In this document: positions 10,400-23,717 of the stretch, in pieces
Numbering within the stretch: position 1 is the first letter of the stretch
Layout of the letters: the number at the start of each line of letters is the position of its first letter
Origin: Vanilla planifolia
Taxonomy: Eukaryota; Streptophyta; Magnoliopsida; Asparagales; Orchidaceae
Assembly (NCBI GenBank): GCA_023846275.1
Contig: CM043872.1
Coordinates: 28,572,670 to 28,636,669 of the forward strand
Direction: 5' to 3'
DNA: 64,000 bases
The notes under the pieces: generated by a model
The model's input: only the letters and a program-made list of their open reading frames with translations
What the model was told of the DNA's origin: nothing
Databases searched by the model: none
Program-made: the position numbers and the translations under genes

Positions 10400-12498
10400 A
10401 CGAATATTCGAGCAATCGGAGGGTTTTTGAAATAATTAGGGCTCTGGTTTAACGCAATCGCAATAACTTGTTAGGCCTACAACTCTATTGCGCTTGATTT
10501 AGGATGCAAAAAGATATCATCTTTTGAAATTTTTACGAGAAAGCATATTATTTGCTTAGATATTGTTGAAACTTTGGTTGGCTGATTTCTTATCTCAGCC
10601 CATGACATGAATTTTTAGGAATGAGATAAGCTAATTAAGGAAAGTTTATCTCAATTATTACCTTATAATGGAATAGGAATTTACACCAAAATTATATTTA
10701 GTGATTTTAATGATAAAAAGAAAAGAGGTTGGTGAGAGTAGGCTTAAGAGATGAACAAGGAGTTTGTTTAAGAAATATAAATTGTTAATAATAAAGTCAA
10801 TTGTTTAAGAGAGTAGAAAGTTAATAAGAACGATAATAAATGAGAAGTAGATGACTAAAAAAATAATTATAATAAGAGGTTGACATATAAAGAAATTATA
10901 GTTGAAGATCACTAAGAGAGATAGAAATGATTGAAAGATATATGACTATGGTGAGAATGAAAGGTTAAGTAAAAGTGTCAAAGACAAAAAAATTTAAGGT
11001 AAATTTGGATTCAAATAATTGATAAGATAACATGGAATAACTTGAGTTAAATCGAGTTTTCGCCACATCAATAAAACCTTTCAAAAGACAACAACTTCTA
11101 GAAGTTTAGATTATCGTTCTAAAGTTTATGATTTAAATTAATAAAAACTAAATATTATTTGTTAATGATCTTTTTTTAATTAATAAATTTTATTTTACTT
11201 AATGATTTTTATTAACACCATATTTTTATTTTATTTATGATTAAATTATACTTAACACTTATACATAGATATATATGATTAATAATAATTGTAGAAGTTT
11301 GAAAATAATAATAGTAAAATAAATTGATAAAGGTGGTTGCTTACAATGTTAGTAGGCAACAATAATAATGAAGACATAATAAAAAGTAGAGCAAGATACA
11401 ATATTTATGTGATATTTAAAGGCTTTTAATGAAAACAAATAATTTGTAAAAAAAAATATTTTGAAAAATGTTAACAAATCTATACATGAAAGATAAAACA
11501 AACTTGAGGGAATTTTTAAACCACTAAAACTTTGAAATATAGGAGTCATGAATATAAAATTGTAGTCATATCGATAAAAAATGGCATTTAAATCTTAATA
11601 CCACTTTTTAACATTTTTTGGGTAAATTTAGCCTTTTGTTGGTCTAAATATATTTATTTATAACTAGATTTTATGTTTAAATAAAGTAGAATTTAAAGAC
11701 AACCTTCTAGAAAACTATAAGGCACTTAAGCTTTAACTTTGACACAAATTTTTTTTATTCTAACTTTGTTTGACACCCAAAAACTTGTAATTAATAAGAA
11801 GAAAATTTACAATTTTTTTAAAAAATAAAACAATTAATGTGTTAGATGAAATTTATAAATGAGTTTATTTTGAAAGATCTATAATTGCAAGAGATACAAA
11901 AAGGATAATAACTTTTGAATCTATTATTGTCCAACACTATAATGTATTGTTGAAGAATTGATTTAAATTGTGATTGGTATAATTATTATCAAGATTATAA
12001 AAATTATATTTCAAAATTATTATCAAGATGTTACATATTTAATAAATGTAATAAAATGGTTAAATTAATTAATTTTTTTATTAAAAAAAAGTTAAAAATA
12101 ATAACATTATTTTAAAAGAATATATTTTTTTTTCCTATTACCATTTTTTTGTGTTTAAAAATATGCTTTTAAAAAACGATCAATAAATGCTGAATTATAT
12201 TTTAAATATTTTTTTTCATAGAAATTTATTTAAATATTATATATCAAATGAAACCAGAAAAAAATATTTGTTAAAACTTCTAAACAGAAATAAAAAATAA
12301 TTTAGTGTAATAAAGAAAAATAATAAATCTGGCAATCTTTGACAGCATTCCAAATAAGTGAGTCATCATGTACTCGTCGTCGATTTGTTCAGCCATTCGT
12401 ACCTATACATAAGTAAAAGCAGGATAAAAACCATGGAGGCGCCGTCACCACGATCTAATTCGATTAGGGGAGTTCATGGCATATCCCTTCTCGACAGC
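10400..12498. other. Intergenic region between SNU13 and the LRK10L-type kinase
   Basis: Very AT-rich. The first ~100 bp next to 10368 should include the SNU13 5' leader and promoter. No gene or recognisable element otherwise. Confidence 0.55.
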
Positions 12499-13826
12499 TC
12501 AGTTCACGGCAGCGCTTCTCCTTCCTCCCAAGTAAATAGGTAATCGCGTCAGGCTCGAAAGCTTTGTGGTTGAAGTGGTCACCGAATCAGTTGAGCTCGA
12601 AAAATATGCATCGCGTAAGGCCATATGTTCAAAAGGGTTGGGAGATTTCATAATTTCCTCTTCTCCTTCCAACATCCTCACCACCATCCCCATCTCCGGC
12701 CTCATCTCGGGCTTATACTGAACACACCATAACGCCACTTGGCATATCCTCTCCGCCTTCTCCCTGTCTCTATCCTTAATCCCATAAACGCTCGCCACGC
12801 TTTGCAGCTGCCCTTGCTCGTACCTCTCCCACACCCAAATGGGGAACCACTCCTGGCTCTCGTTGTTCCTGAAATCCAGGTTCCTCCTCCGCCCCAAAAT
12901 CTCGAACAGCAGCATCCCGAAGCTGTAAACGTCGCATTTATGTGTCAACGGCAACGGCGTCCACATCTCCGGGGCGGCGTAGCCCGGAGTGCCCCTTGCG
13001 CCGGTGTTCGTCACGTGCGAGGCGTCTCGGTTACAGAGCTTCGCGAGCCCAAAATCCGCCACTTTAGGGGAGAAGTTTGCGTCGAGAAGGACATTCCCCG
13101 GCTTTATGTCGTAGTGGATTATCTTCTGTTCGCACTCTTCGTGGAGGTATCGAATTCCTTTGGCTGTTCCAACGGCAATCTCGTACAGCTTCGGCCATTC
13201 AATACTCAGGTTATGGTTGAACAAATACTTGTCCAGCGATCCGCTCTCCATGAACTCGTAAACCAGCGCTTTAACCGCGGAATCAAAGCAGAAGCCATAG
13301 AGGCGAACCAGGTGTATGTGATAAGTTCTTCCTATTGTTGCAACTTCTGCCATGAATTGCTCCTCAGCTCTCTTGTCCTGGGTTTTGTGAAGGACCTTGA
13401 CCGCAACGGGAATGCCGTTTGGGAAACGCCCTTTGTAAGCCACGCCGAAGCCACCGGCGCCCAACTTCTCGGTGTAGTTGTAGGTGAAGTCTATCAGCTG
13501 CTGAGGTGTGAATCGGATAGGCTTTTCCTTGAGGATGTCTTCAAGAAACCTCTCCATTGTTGCGTCTCCTAGGACCGAATCCGGATTTACTGTGATGTTG
13601 CTTATGTTCACAACGGCACTGTTCGATGCAGAGGAAGATGAATTTGTTGTACTTGTATTGTGAGTTGGGCTCGCTCTTTTTAAACGAACCTTCACATAGC
13701 ATTTGATGAGCCGAGCTACGATCGCTATGATCACAATGCCTCCAACCACAATGGCCGCTGCGAAAATTGACAGAGCTACGTGAAGCAAAGTGCCATTTTT
13801 AAGAACTTGGAATGAGGGAAACAGCT
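12499..13826 (-). CDS. Receptor-like kinase, LRK10L type (TM + non-RD kinase exon)
   Basis: Plasma-membrane Ser/Thr receptor-like kinase related to the wheat Lr10/LRK10L group; such proteins are often linked to defence or stress signalling. The exon reads from near 13826, just after an in-frame TAG that forces a splice acceptor, to the stop at 12499-12501. Features in order: a single membrane span (AIVVGGIVIIAIVARLI), a Ser/Asn/Thr-rich linker, the glycine loop GAGGFGVAYKG, catalytic Lys in VAVKVL, the catalytic loop IIHYDIKPGN (about 13119-13090), DFGLAK, the GTPGYAAPEMW activation end, DVYSFGMLLFEI, and a Ser/Thr-rich tail. The conserved HRD arginine is Tyr (codon 13113-13111), so it is a non-RD kinase, as is usual in this subfamily. 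No stop or frame break falls within the kinase. The extracellular part must lie upstream and is uncertain. Confidence 0.85.
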
Positions 13827-14656
13827 ACCTACTGCTGATTATTCCCGAATTCGCCTTGCTACCATTGTCTTTACTTGACGGAGGTGAGGTTGTGTTGTTT
13901 TCTGGAGCGGACATATCTTCAAGGTTTGATGATTTGCAAATGATGATTCTATTGGACTGAACAGTTAGTGCGAGAAGAGCAATTGGAGTCGCAAACCAGG
14001 TTGGATGAAAATTAAAATTCACAGCTTTGGCTTCTGCAAATGAAGTATTTGGTATCATAAGAACAAGGGACTGCCTGATATTACAGAGACTTTGCCTTTT
14101 CAATTCAATGGTTATCAGAAGTGGATTTTCCTTTTCAAATTTTAATTTAATTTCTTGTAAAGGGAGAAAGGAATTGTATACCATGTAAAGCAGCTGTTTT
14201 GAGTGAAGGAATTAAAAGACTTCGCATAGAAAATCAGATTGAGATAGTTCTGCTTACCAAAGCTTTTCGTTACCTGGAAAGGCTTTGCCGTATTTTTTCA
14301 GCTTTCTCTACCAAGTTGTTCTACAGCTTTTTCCTCCATGTTTTTTTTTGTTCAAAGCTGATCAATGGGTCTGCTGAAACTAAAGGTTGAAGATAGTAGT
14401 CAGAGTTTAGGGAAAGAAAGATTGGCACGCTTCTAGTCCTCACCAAGTAATCAGGCTTCACGATAACGGAAACCACGGTGAATTTTCTTGCAAATGCTTG
14501 AAGTTGGTCAACTTTTACTTCATTAAAGAAAGAATTATAGCAGGGAAGGAAGATATTTGACGAAAGAGATGATGTTAGTGACGTTTTAGCAATTCCTTTC
14601 GAAAGCAACTGCTCTATTTTCACACCAGTTACTCTACCGGAGGGTTTGTAGTTCAT
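13827..14656 (-). CDS. Possible 5' exons of the LRK10L-type kinase gene
   Basis: Two open stretches on the minus strand directly precede the kinase exon. The first begins at an ATG at 14656 (MNYKPSGRVTGVKIEQLL) and reads for about 111 codons to 14321. The second covers 14184-13825 and ends in a Ser/Asn/Lys-rich, stalk-like segment immediately before the membrane span of the next exon. Their position suits an extracellular domain, but I see no signal peptide, no cysteine-rich GUB_WAK pattern and no clean splice pair joining them. They may be genuine exons of an unfamiliar ectodomain, or the decayed remains of one. The sequence alone does not decide. Confidence 0.35.
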
Positions 14657-14699
14657 AAATATTTATTATGATTGCATGTATATTTTAAAAAAAATGTGT

Positions 14700-17600
14700 G
14701 ATACTTTAAACCCTTGGCCGACACGATTCGAAAATTGAACTTGTTTGCTTGTTCGTTGGTTGGTTTTGAGCAAAGGAGAGAGAAAAAGGGGACGAAGCGA
14801 GAGGAAGAGGAAAAATAATTAATTTAAAATATAATAATAATATAAAACAAATATGAGAAATAAGCACTTATTGAGAAAAATTAAGTAAAAAAAGAAAATG
14901 TTTGAGAAAAGTTATGAAAACTGTTATTAATAATTTAATAGTGCGACAATTAACATGACATCAAGTATGTTTAGATAGAGAAATATTATAAATTTTATAA
15001 AAATGGGTTTATGTAATAATTATTATGCGTATATGATATTGTAAGAAATAAATAAAAAACTTGAGATTAGAAAAGTTCATTATCTCTTAAATTTAGAAAG
15101 ATAAATTTAATAATTTGTAATATAACATATTAATATATGTTTTTATATTTTTTATATGATTTTTTTTGGATTATAATTCATTATATATGATTATATTTTA
15201 TGATCATATTGATAATTTGTTTAACAAATTCTTTATTTCCATGTTATTCTTTTTGTTATGATTTTCTTACAAATGGAATAAATCTAAGGAATGGAATATA
15301 AATTTTGATTGTGGAATCAATAGATATTTGGTATGACATGATAATTTTTTTATATGAAATAATATAAAAAAAGATAATAATTGATTTTTTAAGACATTAT
15401 ATGATGATTAGGGTTAGAATACTCTTACATAACCTCATATGAGATGGTATAGTTGTCTTAAAAATTACAATACATTTATGCATATTAGGTTATTAATATT
15501 TTGTATAATGTGATTGGTATTATGACACTCTTATTTAGTAGAATATTAGCTAAAATCATATAATATTGATTATTAGATTCAAAGGATAATCGTACAAAAA
15601 ACAATTAGACTTTATGGAATATAATATATGAAAATTTTGGAATAAAATAATATTCATGAAAAATATTTTTATGGTACTTGAAAATTTTGATTTACTCATG
15701 CTTTATTTTCTTTATACTAATATGATTTTTTATTATTTTATATTTATTATCTTTTTAGATTCAATTATTAAATTTATTAAGATCTCACTAGTATTTACAC
15801 TATAAGACATACATCTATTATATTTAAAGATAAATATTTTGAGGCTATGGTAGAGTATTGCACTTCTCAAATGTGAAAGCGAGACAATGCCTTATTTGAG
15901 TTTGATGTTGTATATTTTTGGCACAATGGATTTTAGTTTTGCATTTATTATGACTTTAGATAATCATTCATGGTTTTTGTATCTATTGACATTTAATTAT
16001 GTCCATGTTTCATTTTATGTCTATGGTTTTATTTGATTTGATTTAGGAATATATTTTACCATCAAATTCTTCTCTAGGATTTTGTGTCTTTTTTTGTCAT
16101 ATTAATTACTTTTAAACTCCAACTTATCTATAATATTATGTGTATGATTAGATGAGCCATTAAAAATTTAAATAATAGTAAACAAATATTGACATATTAT
16201 GTTAACTTATGATGATATTATATCTAAGAAAAAATAAGAATTCTAAAAAGATTTTTCTTATTTTACATGCATAGTTATTTTTGATATTTTTTACTTGCTA
16301 CATTTACTTTATTGTGGTAATACAAACCTATTATGAGACAAAACCCAAAAATTGCATTGATTTACATGCATAAATTAAGTATCCATTAAGCTAATGTTGA
16401 CTTAATCTTGTTTTTGAAATTTCAAGCCTTGTTTATACACTTCGTAGGAGCCAAAGGAATGAGGAGTAGAGATGATTTAACTAAGTATATTTTACTTATA
16501 TTATTTTAGATATTCATGATTTAATTGTTTGATATACATGTGATGTTATTATGATACTAAGAATTAGTATGAAAATTTTAACACTATCATTGTTGAATTA
16601 TGTTAAACATAATTTGAATACTTTTTATATTACCAAAGAATTTTGTGATTCTTTTCAAATCAGCTTGTTTTGAATTCCATTATAATAATAATAAAAAGTT
16701 TGTACTACCTCATTGTAAGAAACTTTATGTGATGAATGTTCCAAAAAAATGATTTTACTTATTTTTTAAAATAAAAAAAATTATATTAAGAGAGATAGTA
16801 TTAAATTAGATTTTCTAATTAAATGATTGCTATGTGAATCTATTTTTATAATCATAAAAAAAGAAATTCTTACAGTTTTATTTCGATTACAATTTTTTTG
16901 TTATGTGTATATATGTATTAAATAATTAAAAATTGGTTTTAAAAATTAAGTGACAACTCAATTTAGATGTATATTTAAACAAATAAAATAAAAATAAATA
17001 AAGAGTATGTCACATTTATTTTCAACAATTCAAAAGAGCAGAGAAGAAAGAGAACTACAATAAAGGAGTGCAAAATGAAAATCTAAATTAAAAATTTTAA
17101 GGGGTTTTTTACTCACCCTTGAAAGATCTTTCAATTTGAATCCATCAAATAAATTAGATAATTGAATGATTATAATGTATTTGCATTTTTTATTTTTGAC
17201 TAATGAATCTATTAAATCAAATTTGATAAAATTGTTGGCCTTTTGAGAAATCAAAACCTCTATTCTCAAACAAAAACAAAATCTCATTAAAAACATGGAT
17301 TCCTTATCTTTTCTTGTCTTAAAGTACCTATTAGTGAAGGACAAGGTCTTTAACAAAGGAATTGATAAGGAAATCTTTTTATGAGGTCTAAAGCAATGAT
17401 AGTTAATGAAAATGTCCTCTATCATCATCCTCAAAGGTGAAAGCTTTTGTTCTTCACTAAGTTGGAGCTATTGAATCATCCACATTTGTCTTAAGGATTT
17501 CTTTAGTAAAACTCTTGTACTTGAGGGTTGTTTCTAAGCATACTTTATTATCAAGAATACAAGAGAATAAGAAGAATTTTGAATGAATATCTAAACATAA

Positions 17601-18780
17601 TTCCACAAGGCTTTGATGCTCTCTACCTAAAGATCTCCATCATTGGATCGATCAAACAAGTCAGATAATCAAACAGTCATAAACTTATCCACCTTTTCAC
17701 TTTTTAAATATATCAAATTAGGTTTGGTGTAATTATCAACACATAAGCAATCAAAACCTCCATTATTCGCAAAACAAATAGTGACGATACAAAAAATGCA
17801 CTTTAATTTAAATGTCTATTTCATTTTTTATTTATTATAATTTTATAGAATTATAATTCGAACAAAGAAATACATAAAGACTATCATGCTTTACTTGTAA
17901 ATCTTAACCAAAACTTTCTTTATTAATTAATTTTAAGTTATATCAAAATAATAATGCAAAAATTAAGGACATTAATGTTTACAAAGGATATAACCAAATC
18001 TAACTCTTAATTTTTTTTTTCAAATTAGACATATTCATTAATTACTATATACGAAGCTAATGATATTTTCATAATATATGGCTTCATTAATATAGTCATC
18101 CATTATAACATATTATACATTCAAAATTTTAGAAAATATATCACCTAAGATAATTATTCATCTCCTTTGTCACCCTAATCTATCTTTCTCAATGTACCTA
18201 GTGCATCTAAATCGAATATAAAACAAGCTGATGCCTGAGTATCATAATTGTATCATTTTTACACATCAAGATCTTGCATGATGTGCTAGCGATGTAAGAA
18301 GAGGTCTTTGATACTAACTTATGGCTTAGTATATGACTAGTGTCATGACATGCCTTGCATCATATGCCATGGTTCTTTTTTTGTCATTAATTATGGGATA
18401 GTATAATAAGAAAACAATACTTTGATTCTCAATTATCTTTTATCTCATATCACATATAAAAATAAGATATAATTATAATTATATAGCACATTATTACATT
18501 TATTTCATCATTTGTTCTTTTCTCTTTTTTTTTTTTAATTTTTATATCTTTATTTGAAAGGTAACTCTATGTATTACTATATATATGTATACATGTATTT
18601 TTATATATGATATACCTGTGAGGTTGTTCTTGTCTCGAGTTCTCACTAGCATACCCTTTTTTCAGAGTTATTGCAACGAAAATGAAAGCATATTTGACTA
18701 GAAGAAAAAGAAGGAAAAGAAGAAAATTTTTTATAGAAAATAAAATATCATTGAAAATTCTCCATTTCATTCAAATGTTC
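14700..18780. other. AT-rich intergenic desert
   Basis: No gene is recognised. Many short A/T runs. A diverged duplication near 17110-17290 and 17590-17770 is listed separately. Confidence 0.55.
17110..17770 (-). repeat. Diverged tandem duplication (~170-bp copies)
   Basis: Stretches 17110-17290 and 17590-17770 share the ordered words 'aaagatct', 'atcaaa.aa.t.agataat', 'tatcaaat' and 'aatcaaaacctc.att.tc.caaa' at an offset of about 480 bp. On the minus strand the first copy is open for about 134 codons from 17434, so both may come from one decayed element gene. No domain is recognisable. Confidence 0.45.
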
Positions 18781-19599
18781 TTAACCCACTTTATGTCGGG
18801 GTTAGATACGATTTTTAATACATAATTACAAAAGACGACTTTGCTCTGGTACGAATTCTAAAATTTTGAGCAGATCGCCTCGTACTTGTGCATGCAAATC
18901 TCCCACTTGAGCATGTCTTCCATGCACCAACCACTGCGCACTCATGTGGATTCTATGTGTCATGCATCGTCTGCCCGATCATATGTCGTGCACGTGTCGA
19001 GGAAAAAAAAATGATTATGATGAAAGAAAACATTCATAGCGCCCGATTTTTGGCACGTGCCTGGATGACCAAATTGCCCAAAGTTGGGCATGTCTTTTCG
19101 GTGCAAGTCGCTCAAGGCCAGGAACTTGCCAACTAAAGTCGTTACCGTTTTTTTCTCTTTTTTTTCAAGCATTTCTTTCTTTGGGTTTTGATCTCTCAAG
19201 AGCTCATCTATGCCTCCGCATGTCCAACGCATTGTGGCATGCACTTCGATACACATGCAATGAAACTTTGCAAACAATCAAGCTTATGACCTTGCTGTTT
19301 TGTGCTGTGCATTGATTTGCATCTTTTAATCTCCTCCCTCATTTACTTTTCCTCTACTTTAGATTTAGTGATCTTAGAAATGATCTCCTAATCATGTCTA
19401 TTTTTTTTTTTTTGATATTAGAGTCTCGTTGAATCTTTCTTGTTGGACTGATGCTTGATCGTCTTCTTGGTGAGAATGAAACTATCATTTGTCTCATCCA
19501 ATGGTTTTGTTGATTTTGTTAGTAATACATATTTTTGACAAGTATTTACAAACATTTTCAATCGCTCAGCATTGACAATGGCTTTTGTCAACATTTCTT
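18780..19599. other. Unassigned block beside the gypsy fragment
   Basis: Less AT-rich than its surroundings, with two CACGTG words (18989-18994 and near 19054). A minus-strand open frame (19277-18960) has no recognisable domain. It may be a further part of the gypsy element. Confidence 0.35.
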
Positions 19600-19965
19600 T
19601 GTCTCACTTCAGAAAGAAATATTGTCCATCATTTGTGAACCGATATTATTGTACTCGTTAGTAGTAGATGGCCACTCGATTCGAAAAGTAAAGATTCCCC
19701 AATATAATTTGGCAAATGTTAAGAGATACTAATTTGCATTTAATCACATTGATATAATCTTTGGTGGTAACTTGACATTGTATTGTTTTTTAACTCTTGC
19801 CTTAAAGTCATTATGGATCCATCCCAAAGATTGGGGTCTTGGATGCGGTGTAGTTTCCAAATTTAGCCTTTCCACAAGATTTTTGGATATCAAATTTAAT
19901 GATTCATCGCCATAAGCACAAAAAGGTATTTTTTTTTTGTTTTTGATGAAATAATTATCAAACAA
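19600..19965 (-). mobile_element. Ty3/gypsy retrotransposon fragment (protease region)
   Basis: The minus strand from 19965 to 19744 gives LNLISKNLVERLNLETTPHP followed by SLGWIHNDFKARVKKQYNVK, which resembles the aspartic-protease region between gag and reverse transcriptase of plant gypsy elements. Past a stop, the next ~150 bp continues in family order with CKLVSLNICQIILGNLYFS, like the usual segment ending in a conserved LG.PYL motif, then further stops. No reverse transcriptase, integrase or LTR was recognised next to it. Flanking sequence at 18880-19280 has a different, less AT-rich composition and may belong to the same element, but I could not assign it. Confidence 0.75.
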
Positions 19966-19969
19966 TCGA

Positions 19970-20946
19970 AATTGGAATATTAATATAAATTTGAATAGAA
20001 TAAATTTAGCGACGAATTTTGATTCTTATCGTGTAATTTTTGGAGCCTGGCTAATTTGTAATTAATTTTTAAAAATATTAAAAAAATAATATTAAAACAA
20101 TAAGAAAATAAATAAATAAATAAAATTTTTAAAAAAAAAAGAAATTGGGATGGTGCAGAACACGCCGTATTTGTTGCCATGTTATTATATAATACGTGAA
20201 AAAACATCTATTAACATACAAAATTACATGTATAATGTTGGTTATGTGCATACCACAGCTGTGACGGTCCTATCCAAAATAAATGGATAATTTATTAATC
20301 TTTTTAAAAATCTACATGTTTATATAAGTTTAAATGAACAATTCATATATTGTCATTAAATAAATATTCCTTCTAAATTTTTTATGCATACGAACTTTCA
20401 ATTTCTACAACGTTGAGTGTCCTGTTCCATAAAGCTAAACTTCTTTCAGGAGTTTAGAAAACCCATATAAAGCTGGACTTCTAACATTCTAAAAGTTTTT
20501 GTTGCATCTTTCGATTATTCACTGCAGCATTCTTAAGCTGATTGCATTACATTATTTTCTCGAATTTGCACTTTATAACGTTCTATCGTTTTTGGGTTAA
20601 AAGCATTGTGATTGAAAGAATTTTTCAAGATTGGTCTATGTTTTTGCCCTCTTCTTTCTCAACTTGTAAGTCAACGACGTTGCAAAATAATATCTCATAA
20701 CACAATTCTATTTCCAAGTTTCCAACAGAACCAAACACTTACATATACATATATGTTATCAGTTAGCTTTAGGTAACCAAAAGGTATTGTATTTTGTGTT
20801 GGATAAGTTCATTGACCTCATCATAAACTAATGAAGCAGAAAGCAACACTATTCTGCCACAAATAGGTGGGTGATTATGTACATTCCACGTCCACTCCTC
20901 ATTCAAAGTTGTTAAAGTTCCCCCCGTCCCTCCGATAACTTATAGA
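19970..20946. other. Intergenic region before the RLCK-VI gene 3' end
   Basis: Mostly AT-rich, no gene seen. The part next to 20946 should hold the 3' untranslated sequence of the kinase gene. Confidence 0.5.
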
Positions 20947-23717
20947 CTAGACAGCCTCCTTGCTGCAAATTGTTGATGCAGATGATGTGGGTGTGTCGCA
21001 CTCGTCAAGATCATCAAAGCTCCATAGTTCATCCTCCTCCTCCACCTCCACCTCGGGCATCTCCCACTTTTCCGGCGACACATGGCTGCCTTCTATAAGA
21101 TCCAACACCTGGCATCATCTAACTGATTAAGATAGCTTACAGTTTCAACGTAAACATAAAGGACAGTGTTGCATCTGAACCTATGAGCTGTCACTTCGAG
21201 AAGCCTTTTAAGAGTTGAAGATCTTCATCCATTAACCAACCTCGTCACTGCTTACTCGAGCATCATGTGATTCGTGAGTGAAAATTATGGAGAAAGAAAC
21301 CAGTGCTTTGGTGATCCTAATCTTTGAAGAAAATCAACAAAGTATAGCAAAACTTTCCTATCTAATATCATGTGCATTATTCAATACTACAGCAGCCCTT
21401 TATTTAAGATTATCCCATGCATTTAATCATTAAAAGCACGCAGAATGGTTAAACCATTGATTGTCAATCAAGAAGTATATATGCTCTGTTTTTTTCTGAA
21501 CTTTTTAAATAGTTTTAGGTAAACAACCATGTTTTATTTTTGTTTAACCTTAGTACAATATTCGGCCTACCATAACCAAAGGCAAGGCAACACATCAGCA
21601 TTAATACTGTACGTATAGTTTACAAAAAAAAAGGCGAGAGGGATTCCTCATTACTGAAAAGCTAAAGCAGTTTTCAATTGAAGAAAGACCACCAGTATAA
21701 GAAAAGGAAAGTAAGGCTGCAGATCACCAAACACCTTGAAATTATATTAACTTACATTCATTTAGCAAACCATCTTCACCTGCACCTTTAGCTAACTTTT
21801 TAGGTTACTGACAAAAACCCAAAACTTAAACCACTGTTTGTCGGTTTGAGCAGGTATCAATTGACATGTTCCCTTAAAACTAATTTGGTTTGATACCCAG
21901 GCTTTGTTTGTTTAAGCAGTGATAGTTGTAGTGTGGTTAATGAAAGGAAATGTACGATCAAAACACAAAGATGTTTAGGAAATTATAATCGAAATACAAC
22001 ATTGGAAATAAAATAAATATATAAAAATAAAATTGTTCTTTGACTTCTTTGAGCAAGTAAAGGTAAATGTATAATAATTATTAGAATTCAAAGAAACTTG
22101 GCGTTTATAAATTTTTTCAAAGACTTGGTGACTAGTAGTCATCATACGTGCATTCCAATATAGCTTAGTGACTTACTATTACAACAATTGGAACTTCGAA
22201 TCAAAGATAACGTCGTTTAAGAACAAGAAATGTAGAAATATGGTTAAAATGCAATGCAGAATAATCAAAACACATACATGCATACCTCTAACATTGATGG
22301 TCTCCATGACGGACTTGCTCTGATGCAAAGGGATGCTATGAAGGTGAGTCTCTTCAGTTGATCAAAATCATAATCCTCTAGCCTTGCATCAACGAGCATC
22401 TCAATTTTTACATCATTTAAATACGGTTTTGCCTGTGAAAACATTGCTTCATTTAGAAGCTGCAGTCAAACACAAGACAGAGTGCCCATAGAGATGAAAA
22501 GAAAATGAAATATTCGGCAACAAATGTGAAAAGGTAGAGGATAGCTTACCCAACTAAGCAGGCTCTTATGGGATCCATCTACAGGCTTTCTTCCTGAAAT
22601 TACCTCCAAGATGAGAACACCAAACGCGAATACATCGGTCTTCTCATCCACAATCCCACGAGTGAAGTATTCTGGCGCTAAGCATCTACATATGTACACG
22701 GACATAGCTTCACATTTGTTTGAATATCTTCAGTCTGAGATAATGCAATGAAAGACAACCAACCCAAATGTGCCCTCTATAGGAGCTACAGCCCGGTGAG
22801 TCCACTCCGAGGGTAGCCATTTTGCAAGCCCAAAATCTGAAATCTGAAAGCAAGCATGTAAATTTATAAAGCCGTTATGTTATCGTGCAAATCTTTGTCA
22901 ATAAAAGTGATATTTTGTACTTGCAATACCTGAGGCTGAAAACAGGCTGATAGCAAAATGTTTGAAGCTTTGATGTCCCTGTGAATAATCCTTCTCTGGC
23001 ATTCCTTGTGAAGATAATGTAGACCACGAGCCGTTCCAACAATGATCTCGTAGCGAAGCGTCCAGGCTATTGGTGGTGAATTTGCATCTGCAAAATGGAC
23101 ATTTTTTATACGATTACACATCAAAGTTGTCTCTCGACAATATGTCATCATTCTTCTTCAAGAAACAACAGAGCACCATGGAGATGCGACGACAAGGAGC
23201 CATGAGAAGAAAACTCGAAGACGAGATAAAGATCTTTGTCAATGCAGCAGCCTAATAGCGCAGTTACATTGGGATGCCTCACATGCCCAACCGTACCAAG
23301 CTCCGTCAAGAACTCTTTCTCCTTGTGCTCATCGGAGGCGGCGCTTGTCAGCCTCTTCACAGCAATAATCTGTCCGTCCTCGAGCTCTCCCCGGTACACT
23401 TCTGCATATCCTCCTCTCCCTACCAAGTTATCTAAACAAAGAAAAACCAAAACTGCTTTTTAGCATTGAAGTCACTAAGCAGAAGAGACCTTTATAGATG
23501 AACTCCCGTTACCTTGATGAAAACCACGGGTTGCTTTGTTGATCTCTTCATAGGAGAAACACCTCCAAGAGGGCATCTGTGCACGCTTCACCCCGGGTTC
23601 GACCGATCCGGAGTCGCTCTTAGTACCCTTGCAGCTATTGTACTCTGTGCTTCTGCGGGCAGAGAGGGAGGAGAAGAGGCGCTTGATGCTTCTGCTTCTC
23701 AGATAAAGCTGTTTCAT
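20947..23717 (-). CDS. Receptor-like cytoplasmic kinase, RLCK-VI / RBK-like, seven exons
   Basis: Cytoplasmic Ser/Thr kinase of the RLCK-VI group, whose characterised members (Arabidopsis RBK1/RBK2) bind ROP GTPases. Exons on the minus strand: 23717-23513, 23431-23177, 23087-22930, 22843-22764, 22685-22550, 22432-22286, 21108-20947. All introns are GT-AG and phases join without a break, giving 380 residues. A short Ser/Arg-rich leader precedes [17 protein letters not shown], typical of this group. Kinase landmarks: [11 protein letters not shown] (about 73-83), catalytic Lys94 in [13 protein letters not shown] (189-196), DFGLAKWLP (209-217), [30 protein letters not shown], and an acidic tail. 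All catalytic residues are present (RD kinase). GCLAPE has Cys where GYLAPE is usual. The start is the first ATG in a frame that stays open upstream to 24227 without another ATG. There is no signal peptide or membrane span. The last intron is 1177 bp, the rest 78-117 bp. Confidence 0.93.

Noticed and set aside
12739..13572. Long plus-strand open frame opposite the LRK10L-type kinase
   Set aside because: It is the antisense shadow of a strongly coding kinase exon.
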